A DNA stretch of 64,000 bases from positions 1 through 64,000 of the forward strand of contig NZ_MCRI01000013.1 of NCBI RefSeq assembly GCF_001720165.1, in the 5' to 3' direction. Origin of the DNA: Methylophaga muralis. GTDB taxonomy: Bacteria; Pseudomonadota; Gammaproteobacteria; Nitrosococcales; Methylophagaceae. Below are positions 38,777-48,284 of this stretch, piece by piece. The notes below the pieces were generated by a model. The model was not told the DNA's origin. It ran no database searches and saw only the letters and a program-made list of their open reading frames with translations. A program made the translations under genes and the position numbers. The stretch's first letter is position 1. Each line of letters opens with the position of its first letter.

Positions 38777-41700
38777 TTAGCACTCGGACCATTGCTTATC
38801 AAGTCGTTTGCTTGAGACTGGATAGGCAGTACCGATTTCCTGAGCGAAAACCGAGATACGCAACTCTTCAATCATCCAGCGGTATTGCTGCATGGCTTCA
38901 TTGTCAGCACGTTTGATATTGTTCAGATAACGTTGCCAGTGAGGTTGGACTTCCATTTGACGCTGGCGATCCTTGGTTGGATCTGTCTTGAGTTTATCTA
39001 AACGTGCACCGATAGCACGAAAATAAGCCGGTAAACGTTGTAAGGCTTCATCCGGTGTGTGATGCACAAACCCCTGATACAGCAGATAACCTAATTGCTC
39101 GCGGATATCCTTGACCGCATGCATCGCCGCTAATGGGATATTTCCAGACAGGCGTTTGGCAATGGCGTGATACTCACTCAATGGCTCTGCAATCAGTCTG
39201 GCAAGTTGATTGGCAGTATTGATAAGTTCACTACTGCGTTGTTGTAGCCGCTGTTCAAATTGTTGTTTGTCGCGTGGCCAGTCTTGATCTTTTAAAAAAC
39301 ATCGATCAAATGCCACCGCAATCAAATCCTGTTTCAGCTGCTCACATGGCGTGATTTGCTGCGTTGTTTTTTCTTCAAATGGGGCTGCTGGCACATTGGC
39401 ATAGTGAAGACACATTTTCTGAATATCCGGCAGATTTTTCTGCAGGTATTTAACTTTATCCTTCTCTGCCAGCATAAACAGTCTTCTCAGCCCTAAAGCT
39501 GAAAACGATTTCGCCTGTTGCAAGGTATCCATCAAGGTCAGATCAACATGTTCACCCCGGTCGACCAAAGCAGGGTAGGCGGTCATTTCCAGACCATTTT
39601 GCTGCATCACGATATGTTCGGGAAATGCCTCAAAATCCCAGCCAGTCAGGCCGGTTTTTTCATATTCTGAATCGGGTAATTGCCGGAAACTGGCAGCCGC
39701 TTCTTTTGACCAGTCCTGTTTTAACTGATTTAAATCCCGACTTTCAGCCAATAACTGGCCTTGTTCATCGACCAGTTTGAAATTCATTTTTAAATACAGT
39801 GGCAGATCTTCGAGACGCCAGTCATCAGGTTTGATTTCCACACCGCTCATTTTGCGCAACTGATCGCTTAATGTTGGTAATAAAGCGCCTTCGTATGGTG
39901 TCAGCGCTTTAAGGCAACGATCGGCATAATCCGGTACTGGTATAAAATGTCGGCGCAATGATTTAGGCAGGCTTTTCAGCAGAAAGATAACTTTGTCGCG
40001 CAGTAACCCAGGCACCAGCCATTCATAACGCTCAGCATCACTTTGATTGAGCAGCGACAGTGGAATAGTCTGAGTGATCCCATCATGCTGCTTGCCAGGC
40101 TCAAAATGATATTCCAAAGGCAAAGGCACCCGGTTTACCAGCAATTGATCTGGGTAACTATCCACCGTCACCAGTTCGGCGTTGTGCTGCATCAGAATCT
40201 CACGACTCATAAACAGACATTTCGGGTCTTTTTTCTCACCCTGTTTGCGCCATTTTTCAAAGCCATGGCCATTAATAATGTCGCCAGGAATGCGTTGCTG
40301 ATAAAAGGCAAACAAGGTGTCTTCATCTGCCAGCACATCACGTCGCCGCGACTTTTGCTCAAGCAGTTCTATTTCATCAATCAACTGACGGTTATGCTTG
40401 AAAAATGCTGCATTGCAGTTGAATTCACCATTGACCAGCGCTTCACGGATAAATATTTCATTAGCCGTAGGGCGATCCAGAGGGCCATAGTGAATTTTGC
40501 GCCGGTTAACAATTGGCAGGCCATATAAACTGACACTTTCGAATGCAACAACCTGTGCCGGCTTTTTCTCCCAATGGGGATCACTGTATTGGCGTTTGAC
40601 CAATTCACCAGCAATCGGCTCGATCCATTCGGGTTCGATTTTGGCAACAATCCGTGCATAGAGTTGTCCGGTTTCAACCAGCTCGGCGGCCATGATCCAT
40701 TTCGGCCCTTTTTTGTGCAGGGCAGAACCCGGAAAAATTTTCAGTTTCAGATTTCGTGTTCCGGCATAGCTGTGCTGGTCAGCCTTCATGGCCACATTGC
40801 TGAGCAGACCACTGAGCAGGGCTTGATGAATGGCTTGATACTCTGCCGGTTGTTGATTTGGCTTAAAGCCCATTTGAGTGGTTTGAACATGCAGCTGTTG
40901 ATAAATATCATGCCATTCGCGTAAGCGCAGAAATGACAGGAAATTTTCTTTGCAGTATTTGCGAAACTTGTTTTGGCTTAAATGTTTTTGCCGGTCGTGA
41001 TACAGATCCCATAGTTTGAGGAAGGCCAAAAAATCCGAGCGTTCATCTTTGTATTTACTGTGTGCTTCATCAGCAGCCTGTTGTTTATCCATTGGCCGTT
41101 CACGCGGATCCTGAATACTCAGAGCACTGGCGATCACCAAAACTTCATTGAGACTACTCTGATCATTTGCTGCCAGAATCATTCGGGCAATACGGGGATC
41201 AATCGGTAGTTTCGCCAGCTGTCGGCCGATTTCAGTGATTTGTCGTTTGTCATTAACGGCATTTAGTTCTTCCAGTAACCGATAACCATCATTAATCATC
41301 TTCGGTGGCGGGGGATTGATAAACGGAAACTTAGCTGGATCGCCGAGTTTTAACGCCGTCATTTGCAAAATGACTGAGGCCAGGTTGGTACGCAGAATTT
41401 CCGGATCGGTAAACGCGGGTCTGGCTGCAAAATCTTCTTCGTCATACAGACGAATACAGATACCAGCGGCAACCCGCCCACAACGACCGGAGCGTTGATT
41501 AGCACTGGACTGCGAGATTTTCTCAATCGGTAACCGTTGCACCTTATTGCGCACACTGTAACGACTGATACGAGCCAGACCGGGGTCTACCACGTAGCGA
41601 ATGCCCGGTACCGTTAGCGAGGTTTCAGCGACATTGGTGGCCAGAATAATGCGTCGTGGCCCACCGGTTTTAAACACACGGTTCTGTTCACTGGCGGATT

Positions 41701-42664
41701 GCCTGGCAAATAACGGCAGTATTTCGGTATTGGGTGGATGATGTTTACGCAGGGCTTCAGAAACATCACGAATATCACGTTCACCGGAAAGAAAAATCAA
41801 AACATCTCCGGGACCGGCACGACACAATTCATCGACAGCCTGAACAATACCATCAATAAAATCCAGATCTTCACTGTCATCATCACGGCTCATTAACGGC
41901 CGATAACGGATTTCCACAGGGTAGGTGCGGCCGCTGACCTCAATCACCGGTGCATTATTGAAATGCTCTGAAAAACGTTGGGTATCAATAGTGGCTGAGG
42001 TGATGATCAGTTTCAGATCGGGGCGTTTAGGCAGCAGTTGTTTCAGATAGCCCAGTAAAAAGTCGATATTCAGACTGCGTTCGTGGGCTTCATCAATAAT
42101 CAGTGTGTCATATTGGCTGAGATATGGATCATTCTGCGTTTCGGCCAGCAGAATGCCGTCCGTCATCAGCTTGATGTAGCTTTTATCTGCCTTCACTTGA
42201 TCATGAAATCGGACTTTATATCCTACTGATTCACCAATTTCAGATTTCAGTTCTTCGGCTATTCGGGTGGCGACAGTTCTGGCCGCAATACGGCGTGGTT
42301 GAGTATGACCAATCAGCCCACCGACGCCTCGACCCAGATCAAGACATATCTGCGGAAGCTGAGTGGTTTTACCTGAGCCGGTTTCGCCGCAAAGAATAAT
42401 TACCTGATGTTGCTGAATTGCCTTGGCGATATCTTCGCGACGTTCGATAACCGGAAGATCAGCATTTAAGGATGGTTTGGGGAGATTATCTCGTCGTAAC
42501 TGATAACGTTGATAGGAACGTTCAATTTGTTGTTGCAGGCTCAGCCATTCTGACTCATTAGCGGATTTATTCTGCAACTGCAATAAGCGCCGACGCAGCT
42601 TGTGCTGGTCGGCAATCATTGTATTTTGTATTTGTGATTCTAGTTGTTGCTGTAGGTTGTTCAC
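38777..42664 (-). CDS. hrpA: ATP-dependent RNA helicase HrpA (DEAH box)
   Basis: 1295 aa, close to E. coli HrpA (1300). Starts at GTG 42664. Walker A GETGSGKTTQLPQ, motif II DEAH in IIDEAHERSLNIDFLLGYL, SAT in ITSATIDT, and motif VI QRSGRCGRVAAG. The helicase-associated and OB-type domains and the long HrpA-specific C-terminal part (DUF3418) follow. HrpA rescues ribosomes stalled or collided on mRNA in E. coli. It is single in its transcription unit, with 270 bp to the cytochrome gene downstream. Confidence 0.97.
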   Translation of the reverse strand: MNNLQQQLESQIQNTMIADQHKLRRRLLQLQNKSANESEWLSLQQQIERSYQRYQLRRDNLPKPSLNADLPVIERREDIAKAIQQHQVIILCGETGSGKTTQLPQICLDLGRGVGGLIGHTQPRRIAARTVATRIAEELKSEIGESVGYKVRFHDQVKADKSYIKLMTDGILLAETQNDPYLSQYDTLIIDEAHERSLNIDFLLGYLKQLLPKRPDLKLIITSATIDTQRFSEHFNNAPVIEVSGRTYPVEIRYRPLMSRDDDSEDLDFIDGIVQAVDELCRAGPGDVLIFLSGERDIRDVSEALRKHHPPNTEILPLFARQSASEQNRVFKTGGPRRIILATNVAETSLTVPGIRYVVDPGLARISRYSVRNKVQRLPIEKISQSSANQRSGRCGRVAAGICIRLYDEEDFAARPAFTDPEILRTNLASVILQMTALKLGDPAKFPFINPPPPKMINDGYRLLEELNAVNDKRQITEIGRQLAKLPIDPRIARMILAANDQSSLNEVLVIASALSIQDPRERPMDKQQAADEAHSKYKDERSDFLAFLKLWDLYHDRQKHLSQNKFRKYCKENFLSFLRLREWHDIYQQLHVQTTQMGFKPNQQPAEYQAIHQALLSGLLSNVAMKADQHSYAGTRNLKLKIFPGSALHKKGPKWIMAAELVETGQLYARIVAKIEPEWIEPIAGELVKRQYSDPHWEKKPAQVVAFESVSLYGLPIVNRRKIHYGPLDRPTANEIFIREALVNGEFNCNAAFFKHNRQLIDEIELLEQKSRRRDVLADEDTLFAFYQQRIPGDIINGHGFEKWRKQGEKKDPKCLFMSREILMQHNAELVTVDSYPDQLLVNRVPLPLEYHFEPGKQHDGITQTIPLSLLNQSDAERYEWLVPGLLRDKVIFLLKSLPKSLRRHFIPVPDYADRCLKALTPYEGALLPTLSDQLRKMSGVEIKPDDWRLEDLPLYLKMNFKLVDEQGQLLAESRDLNQLKQDWSKEAAASFRQLPDSEYEKTGLTGWDFEAFPEHIVMQQNGLEMTAYPALVDRGEHVDLTLMDTLQQAKSFSALGLRRLFMLAEKDKVKYLQKNLPDIQKMCLHYANVPAAPFEEKTTQQITPCEQLKQDLIAVAFDRCFLKDQDWPRDKQQFEQRLQQRSSELINTANQLARLIAEPLSEYHAIAKRLSGNIPLAAMHAVKDIREQLGYLLYQGFVHHTPDEALQRLPAYFRAIGARLDKLKTDPTKDRQRQMEVQPHWQRYLNNIKRADNEAMQQYRWMIEELRISVFAQEIGTAYPVSSKRLDKQWSEC

Positions 42665-42750
42665 TGATCTTCAATTTACCCGGACGCATGCAATGGCCCT
42701 GAGGGCTGAATCATACATTTAGCATCGATGCTATGTGAGATTAGACGTCT

Positions 42751-43731
42751 TTACAGACTCCAAGACAGTGACAACATATATTTGAAATCATTTTTACTGA
42801 TGTTATCTTCAGTTTCTGAATCATATTCGTTGGTCATACCCACTTTTAAGGCTACGCCGGCACGTTCGTCGAGATCCAGGATCCAATCAAAAGTAGTCAC
42901 GTTACGATAAGCATCAAAGGAATCAAAACTTGGATAGAACGTATTGGCCAGTGCCAGACGTTGAGCTGCATTAATCCGCCAGCGAGATTCAAGACCTAAT
43001 AAACCCTCAGGAGTGAATTCTTGGCGTTCTCCGCCAAAAGTTTTATTAAAACCCACACCTGAACGACCAACGAATAAAAAGTCTTCGGAGTTTGCAAATT
43101 CATAACCAAAACCGCTGTTAGCATTTACCCGGTAATCGTAATCTTTGAATTTATCGATATCAAAGCGACCACCGGCAAACATGAACCAAGGAGTTGTTGG
43201 CTTCAACCAGTCGCGGTTAATGGAAGTAAAAAAGCTGTTATCAGAGGTTTCATCTTCTGATTTAGCATAAAAATAAGCAGTTCTGCTATTGATACGGGTT
43301 CTTTCAGTTGCCAGGTCGGCGTTAAATGCTACGTTTACTTTACTGTTATCAGATTTGCCTCTGCTGCCGGTCAGACCTAAATCAAAACGTCTTTCCCAGT
43401 CAGATAACCAACCAGTGCCAAATAAACCAGAGTCTTCTGGCTCAGCTGCTGCTACCAGGCCTGCTGGTTCGACATAGGGTTGAGGAGTTGACTGCTCAGT
43501 GGTGGGAGTTTGCTGCGCCAGGGCTTCATAATCGGTCTTGATCTCTGAGACCGTATTGGTACTGATGGTCATTTCACCGAGCAGTTGATGTTTAATCGTA
43601 AGAGATTCCTGATTGCGCTCTAATAAATCGCCTTGAAGACGATCACCATTGGTTAAAACCAATGTAACGGGAGCAGCGTAAGACAAAACAGGAGCCAACA
43701 AACAGACAAATAAAATTTTTTTCAGCAACAA
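42751..43731 (-). CDS. DUF481 outer membrane beta-barrel protein
   Basis: 326 aa from a TTG start with AGGA eight bases upstream. Signal peptide about 1-19 (SYA/APV). A short N-terminal beta domain (VTLVLTNGDRLQGDLLERNQESLTIKH) resembles domains in other exported proteins. After a Pro/Gln/Glu-rich linker comes the DUF481 barrel (about 110-326; WERRFDLGLTGSRGKSDN ... KYMLSLSWSL) with alternating strands. Salt-induced YdiY is the E. coli relative. The function is unknown. Confidence 0.88.
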   Translation of the reverse strand: MLLKKILFVCLLAPVLSYAAPVTLVLTNGDRLQGDLLERNQESLTIKHQLLGEMTISTNTVSEIKTDYEALAQQTPTTEQSTPQPYVEPAGLVAAAEPEDSGLFGTGWLSDWERRFDLGLTGSRGKSDNSKVNVAFNADLATERTRINSRTAYFYAKSEDETSDNSFFTSINRDWLKPTTPWFMFAGGRFDIDKFKDYDYRVNANSGFGYEFANSEDFLFVGRSGVGFNKTFGGERQEFTPEGLLGLESRWRINAAQRLALANTFYPSFDSFDAYRNVTTFDWILDLDERAGVALKVGMTNEYDSETEDNISKNDFKYMLSLSWSL

Positions 43732-43842
43732 AACTAATTCCTATGGCAGATTTTCTCTGCCATATACTATCTACAACTGAATCAAATGTCAGTGGTAACT
43801 TGTCGGGAATTTATCTTTAAATCTCGGGAAATATTACCGGTT

Positions 43843-44307
43843 CTAACAACCATCATTGTTTATGCTGCCATCAGGCATAGTGGTATTACAATATTTAATG
43901 CCCCGGACATGGGCACCCTCCATTGATGCGCCGGTCAAATCAGCTCCCGTCATATCTGAGAAAATCAGGTGTGCACCGTCAAGGATGGCATTTTTAAGAT
44001 TGGCATCTATCAACTGACTGTAATCCATTAACGAATTACTGAGATTGGCACCTTCAAGTTGGGCACCATGCATGCGGGAGTGAGTAAACCAGGCACCTTT
44101 GGCATTGGCATTTTTAAGGTTAATGCCTTTGAGATTGGATTCGCTCATATCGGCAGCTTGCAGATCATGATCTTCTAACGGTGCTTCACTTAAATCGCAA
44201 TGATGACATTGGTTCTGTTCGAGTAATCTTTTCAGATAAATCTTGTTGTAAGCATAAGCAGATGTACTGAAAAAACTCAGGATTGTGATAATCACCATTG
44301 ATTTCAT
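43843..44307 (-). CDS. exported pentapeptide-repeat protein
   Basis: 154 aa with a signal peptide (about 1-19, AYA). About 18 pentapeptide units of the A(D/N)LXX type follow (ADMSESNLKGINLKNANAKG, then GAQLEGANLSNSLMD and GADLTGASMEGAHV), forming a right-handed quadrilateral beta-helix. A cysteine pair CHHC precedes the repeats and two cysteines lie near the C-terminus, likely disulfides in the periplasm. A good AGGAAAG ribosome site is present. Function unknown; there is no sign of a gyrase-protecting Qnr role, since it is exported. Confidence 0.88.
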   Translation of the reverse strand: MKSMVIITILSFFSTSAYAYNKIYLKRLLEQNQCHHCDLSEAPLEDHDLQAADMSESNLKGINLKNANAKGAWFTHSRMHGAQLEGANLSNSLMDYSQLIDANLKNAILDGAHLIFSDMTGADLTGASMEGAHVRGIKYCNTTMPDGSINNDGC

Positions 44308-44337
44308 TGTACTTTCCTCAATTTCAAGAATAACGCG

Positions 44338-44930
44338 TTAATCAGACCAACGATTGATGAAAAAATGTTCGCTTAATGGACGCCGTTGTCTGGCCTTTAG
44401 TTCCTGTTCTAACTGTTCTGCTGTCAATGTATCAAGTGCAGCAGGGTAGCCAATAGCAATGACTGACCAAAGGTTTATTTCACTGGGAATGGATAAAGAC
44501 TTACGCAATTTATCGGCATCAAAGCCACCCATTTGATGAGACATTAATCCCACTGCAGTAGCTTGCAAACATAAATTCAGGCTGCTGCGCCGGTATCGTA
44601 ACCATTCCAGCGGTTTTCAAGACCGTTGTGGGTGAATTTAGCTTGTGAGGCAGTAACGATTAATAATGGTGCATTAACCGCCCAGGTCTGATTACCCGGA
44701 GATAAGCATTCCAGAGTCTGTTGCCAACTTGCTGCATCATCAAATTTATTACAGATGACATAACGCCAAGGGGCTTCGCCATAACAAGATGGTGCCCATA
44801 AAGCTGCTTCACAGAGTGCAGTAATGGTCTCGTCACTTACTGGTTGGGAAGCATCGAATGACTTGCCACTCCAACGCTCAGCAATAATCGAAGCGAGTTT
44901 TTGTTCTGTTTCTGCTGGTTTTTGAATCAT
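44338..44930 (-). CDS. nitroreductase family protein, frameshifted
   Basis: FMN-dependent NAD(P)H nitroreductase-like protein of about 197 aa, in two frames. The first part (44930-44577) holds RWSGKSFDASQPV, ALWAPSCYGEAPWRYVI and ends NGYDTGAAA. The second (from about 44579 to 44338) continues with LNLCLQATAVGLMSHQMGGFDADKLR and IAIGYP. Adding one base in the GG at 44580-44581 (plus strand; CC on the coding strand) restores DTGAAALNLCLQA. AGGAA precedes the ATG. If the shift is real the flavin site is split and the gene is dead. The same kind of shift in ppk1 argues for sequence error. Confidence 0.88.
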
Positions 44931-44960
44931 GCAGAATTCCTGGACAGCTAAATGACTTAA

Positions 44961-45254
44961 TTAACGTGGTAATTCGATACGTGGTTTTTCAGCCGGACGA
45001 TAAAAACCGCCGATATGACCAATCACCATAACCAGATCCGCTTTGGTTTTTTCGGCAATTTCATCCAGCATTTGTTTGCGATCCGCTCTTTCCTGTCCGC
45101 TGACACGCACTTTAATCAGCTCATGAAACGCCAACGCGTTTTCAATTTCAGCCAAAACGTTTTCAGTAAGACCCGCGTTTCCAATCATTACGACAGGTTT
45201 TAGCGGGTGGGCCAAACCTTTCAGATATCGGCGTTGTTTATCATTGACTGCCAT
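44961..45254 (-). CDS. yhbY: ribosome assembly RNA-binding protein YhbY (CRM domain)
   Basis: 97 aa, one CRM domain: RRYLKGLAHPLKPVVMIGNAGLTENVLAEIENAL with the GNxG RNA-binding loop, then HELIKVRV and DLVMVIGHIGGFYRP. It associates with pre-50S particles. It is divergent from rlmKL, another 23S rRNA-linked gene, across 49 bp, and 30 bp upstream of the nitroreductase gene. Confidence 0.95.
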   Translation of the reverse strand: MAVNDKQRRYLKGLAHPLKPVVMIGNAGLTENVLAEIENALAFHELIKVRVSGQERADRKQMLDEIAEKTKADLVMVIGHIGGFYRPAEKPRIELPR

Positions 45255-45303
45255 GTGAAGTGCTACCTGTATTAAAATGCCGTGATTATATCAGGATAGT
45301 TTC

Positions 45304-47538
45304 ATGACTAAACATAAGTTCACCGTCACCGCAGCACGTGGCATGTTGCCGCTGCTCGAAGCCGAGCTCAAGCAAATCGGTATCAAACAATTCAAAACAG
45401 AGGCGGGTAGTATCCGTTTTACCGGTAGTCTCAAGGAAGCTTATCAAGTCTGTTTATGGTCACGGGTCGCCGTCAGGGTGTTGATGCCCATAGCGCATTT
45501 TTCTGCTGAAACTACCGACCAGCTTTACAACGGTATAAAAGAACTAGCCTGGGAAGAACATATCGATGCGGAGGACACCACTCTTGCCATTGATTTCAAC
45601 AGTTTTCGCTCGAAAATTCACCACACACAATTTGGTGCGCAGAAAGTTAAAGATGCCATTGTGGATCGATTACGCGATCTGTTCGGTACCAGACCCTCAG
45701 TCGATTTGCATCAACCGGATCTGCGGGTCAACGTTTATCTTAAACATAATCAAGCGATTGTTAGTCTCGATTTGTCCGGTGAAAGCCTGCACAAACGTGG
45801 CTATCGCGTCAGCCAAACCAATGCGCCGATAAAAGAACATTTGGCAGCGGCTATATTACTCTCTGCTGAATGGCCAAAACTTGCCCGAGAAGGCTGGGCA
45901 TTATTGGATCCGATGTGTGGTAGTGGTACATTTTTGATTGAAGCGGCGCTGATGGCAGCCGATATCGCACCGGGATTACAACGTGATTATTTTGGTTTTC
46001 TCTACTGGAAACAGCACGATAAAGTCGCTTGGCAACAATTAAAAGCCGATGCTGAAAGACGACGCCTAAGTGGTCTGGCACGTTTGCCGATGATCATGGG
46101 CGGCGATCAGGATAAAACGGCTGTAACAGCAGCGCAGGCTAACATCGAAGCAGCAGGACTCAGTGATCGCATTCAGGTAATTCATCGCGATCTGCAAAAT
46201 TGGACAACAGTAGCCCAAACGCTGCCAGAGGTTGGCTTGTTAGTCTCGAATCCACCTTACGGTCAACGTATTGGTGATACCAACTCGTTGCACGATATTT
46301 ATGAAAACCTCGGTGATTTAGTCAATCAGCATTTACCTGCATGGCGGACTACTATCATCACTGATAATGCTCAATTGGGTAAATTTACTGGTTTGACCAT
46401 GTTTGACAGCAAACCGTTTGATAACGGGCCGATTGCCTGTGAAGTATTGTCATATCGTGCCCCTAAACCATTACGGCGTGATGCCAAACCGGTGCAGCAG
46501 GAAATGGCTGCTTCCCCGTCACCATGGGACAAAACACCCAAGAGCAAACCAAAACCAGTTGCTAGTAGTGATGTGGTGGAAAATGTGTCCCCACAAGCTG
46601 AAATGTTTGCCAATCGATTAAAAAAGAATGTTCGCCATTTGGCGAAATGGGCACGCAAAAACCAACTCGATTGTTACCGTGTTTATGATGCCGATTTACC
46701 GGATTATGCCGTAGCCATTGATATCTATGGTGACTATGTACATGTGCAGGAATATGCTCCGCCAGCCGATATTGATCCGTTAAAAGCCAGCGAACGGCTG
46801 GATGAAGTGATGCAAATTATTCCTGCTGTTTTGGGTGTGAATAAAGATAAAGTGGCTTTAAAACTACGCCAGAAACAACGTGGCTCCAATCAATACGAAT
46901 CTCAGGCGGCATTACGTCAGCGTTTTGAAGTGCGGGAAAATGATCTGCGGTTCTGGATTAATCTGACCGATTATCTGGATACCGGCTTGTTCTTGGATCA
47001 CCGTATTACCCGACAAATGCTGGCAGAAACCAGCAGAGGTAAGGCATTTTTAAATCTGTTTGCATACACTGGTAGTGCGACGGTTTATGCTGCTGCAGGC
47101 GGTGCCAAATCTACCACCACGGTTGATATGTCCAATACCTATCTGGGTTGGGCCAAAGATAATATGCAGCTGAATAACTTTGTTGGTGAACAGCATCAGT
47201 TTATTCGTGCTGACGTATTAGCATGGTTGAATGATCCAGCCACAAAAGAACTTCGCTTTGATTTGATTTTTGTCGATCCGCCGACATTTTCCAATTCCAA
47301 TAAAATGGAAGGGGTTTTTGATATTCAACGTGACTATATCGATATGCTCTACAAAGTCGCCGGAATGCTCAATCAAGGTGGTGAAATCTTCTTTTCTACC
47401 AACCGTCGTGATTTCAAATTAGATGGATCAGCCTTGAAAGGGTTAGATATAAAAGACATTAGCAAAGCAACGTTGCCAATTGATTTTGAACGAAATTCAA
47501 AGATTCATTACTGCTGGAAAATACAAAAATCAACTTGA
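45304..47538 (+). CDS. rlmL: fused 23S rRNA methyltransferase RlmKL (m2G2445 and m7G2069)
   Basis: 744 aa, bifunctional as in E. coli (702 aa). THUMP domain (about 45-155), then the RlmL methyltransferase with DPMCGSGTFLIEAALMA and SNPPYGQRIG (NPPY amino-methylase motif). A linker rich in Lys/Pro (about 390-430) leads to the RlmK half with FLNLFAYTGSATVYAAAGGAKSTTTVDMS and FVDPPTFSNSNKM. The linker is longer than in E. coli. AGGA lies before the ATG. The 3' end overlaps the convergent parA by 9 nt. Confidence 0.96.
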   Translation: MTKHKFTVTAARGMLPLLEAELKQIGIKQFKTEAGSIRFTGSLKEAYQVCLWSRVAVRVLMPIAHFSAETTDQLYNGIKELAWEEHIDAEDTTLAIDFNSFRSKIHHTQFGAQKVKDAIVDRLRDLFGTRPSVDLHQPDLRVNVYLKHNQAIVSLDLSGESLHKRGYRVSQTNAPIKEHLAAAILLSAEWPKLAREGWALLDPMCGSGTFLIEAALMAADIAPGLQRDYFGFLYWKQHDKVAWQQLKADAERRRLSGLARLPMIMGGDQDKTAVTAAQANIEAAGLSDRIQVIHRDLQNWTTVAQTLPEVGLLVSNPPYGQRIGDTNSLHDIYENLGDLVNQHLPAWRTTIITDNAQLGKFTGLTMFDSKPFDNGPIACEVLSYRAPKPLRRDAKPVQQEMAASPSPWDKTPKSKPKPVASSDVVENVSPQAEMFANRLKKNVRHLAKWARKNQLDCYRVYDADLPDYAVAIDIYGDYVHVQEYAPPADIDPLKASERLDEVMQIIPAVLGVNKDKVALKLRQKQRGSNQYESQAALRQRFEVRENDLRFWINLTDYLDTGLFLDHRITRQMLAETSRGKAFLNLFAYTGSATVYAAAGGAKSTTTVDMSNTYLGWAKDNMQLNNFVGEQHQFIRADVLAWLNDPATKELRFDLIFVDPPTFSNSNKMEGVFDIQRDYIDMLYKVAGMLNQGGEIFFSTNRRDFKLDGSALKGLDIKDISKATLPIDFERNSKIHYCWKIQKST

Positions 47539-48282
47539 AGTATCGAGGGTGAGTTTAATTTCTTCCCATAATGCTTCATAGGCTTTATTGACAGCAGAAT
47601 TCGCTGCAAAAGCCGCTAAAGGTGCTCTGACTTCACCCATTTTTTCCACCACGGCGGCATAGGGAATAGCTGTTTTCAGACCATGTTTCAGTACTTTGGG
47701 TGGGTGCGCCAGCATGACACGATGCAGACTGCGACGGCGATCGGCCATCGTGAAAAAAGCATGTAGACGTTTGGGTTTAAGGTTATTTTCTTTGAAAAAA
47801 TCGCGGGTCTGTTCAAAGGTACGCATCGATAAATGGCTGGGAATAATCGGCACATAAATCGCATCTGCGGCAGCAAACATTTGTTCGGTCAGTTCAGAAA
47901 AACTGGGCGGACAATCCAACACGATTAACGAATAACTTTCACCAAATGGCGCTAACAATTTAGCTAATTGGTTTTTGTTATCGCCAGCTTTAGCCAGATC
48001 CAAATCCATTTGGCGAAATGAAAAGTCAGCAGGAATAATATCCAGCGATGGATAATCGGTGTTTTTGACTAACTCCCCAATCGGCGTTTTGCCTGACAAC
48101 AATTTTTTGGCTTCTGCTTTGGGTTTGCTTTTACGCTGTAATAACCAGCTGGCAGCACCTTGTGGGTCTAAATCCCATAGTAGGGTGGGAATACCTTGAT
48201 TGGCTGCCTGCCAGGCAATATTAACCGCGGAGGTAGTTTTACCCACGCCGCCTTTGAGATTAAAAAATGCGATGATTTGCAT
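47530..48282 (-). CDS. orphan ParA/MinD-type ATPase
   Basis: 250 aa. Deviant Walker A KGGVGKTT at residues 10-17, switch I region DLDPQGAASWLL and Walker B IVLDCPPSF. There is no helix-turn-helix extension, and no parB or parS-like repeats are nearby, so it is not the chromosomal segregation ParA. It lies 2 bp behind ppk1 and is almost certainly co-transcribed with it. A role in positioning a large complex, such as polyphosphate granules, is possible but is only inference from the pairing. Confidence 0.9.
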   Translation of the reverse strand: MQIIAFFNLKGGVGKTTSAVNIAWQAANQGIPTLLWDLDPQGAASWLLQRKSKPKAEAKKLLSGKTPIGELVKNTDYPSLDIIPADFSFRQMDLDLAKAGDNKNQLAKLLAPFGESYSLIVLDCPPSFSELTEQMFAAADAIYVPIIPSHLSMRTFEQTRDFFKENNLKPKRLHAFFTMADRRRSLHRVMLAHPPKVLKHGLKTAIPYAAVVEKMGEVRAPLAAFAANSAVNKAYEALWEEIKLTLDTSS

Positions 48283-48284
48283 GA

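Noticed and set aside
40043-40528. 161-codon plus-strand frame inside hrpA
   Set aside because: It is antisense to well-conserved HrpA coding sequence and has no protein features of its own.
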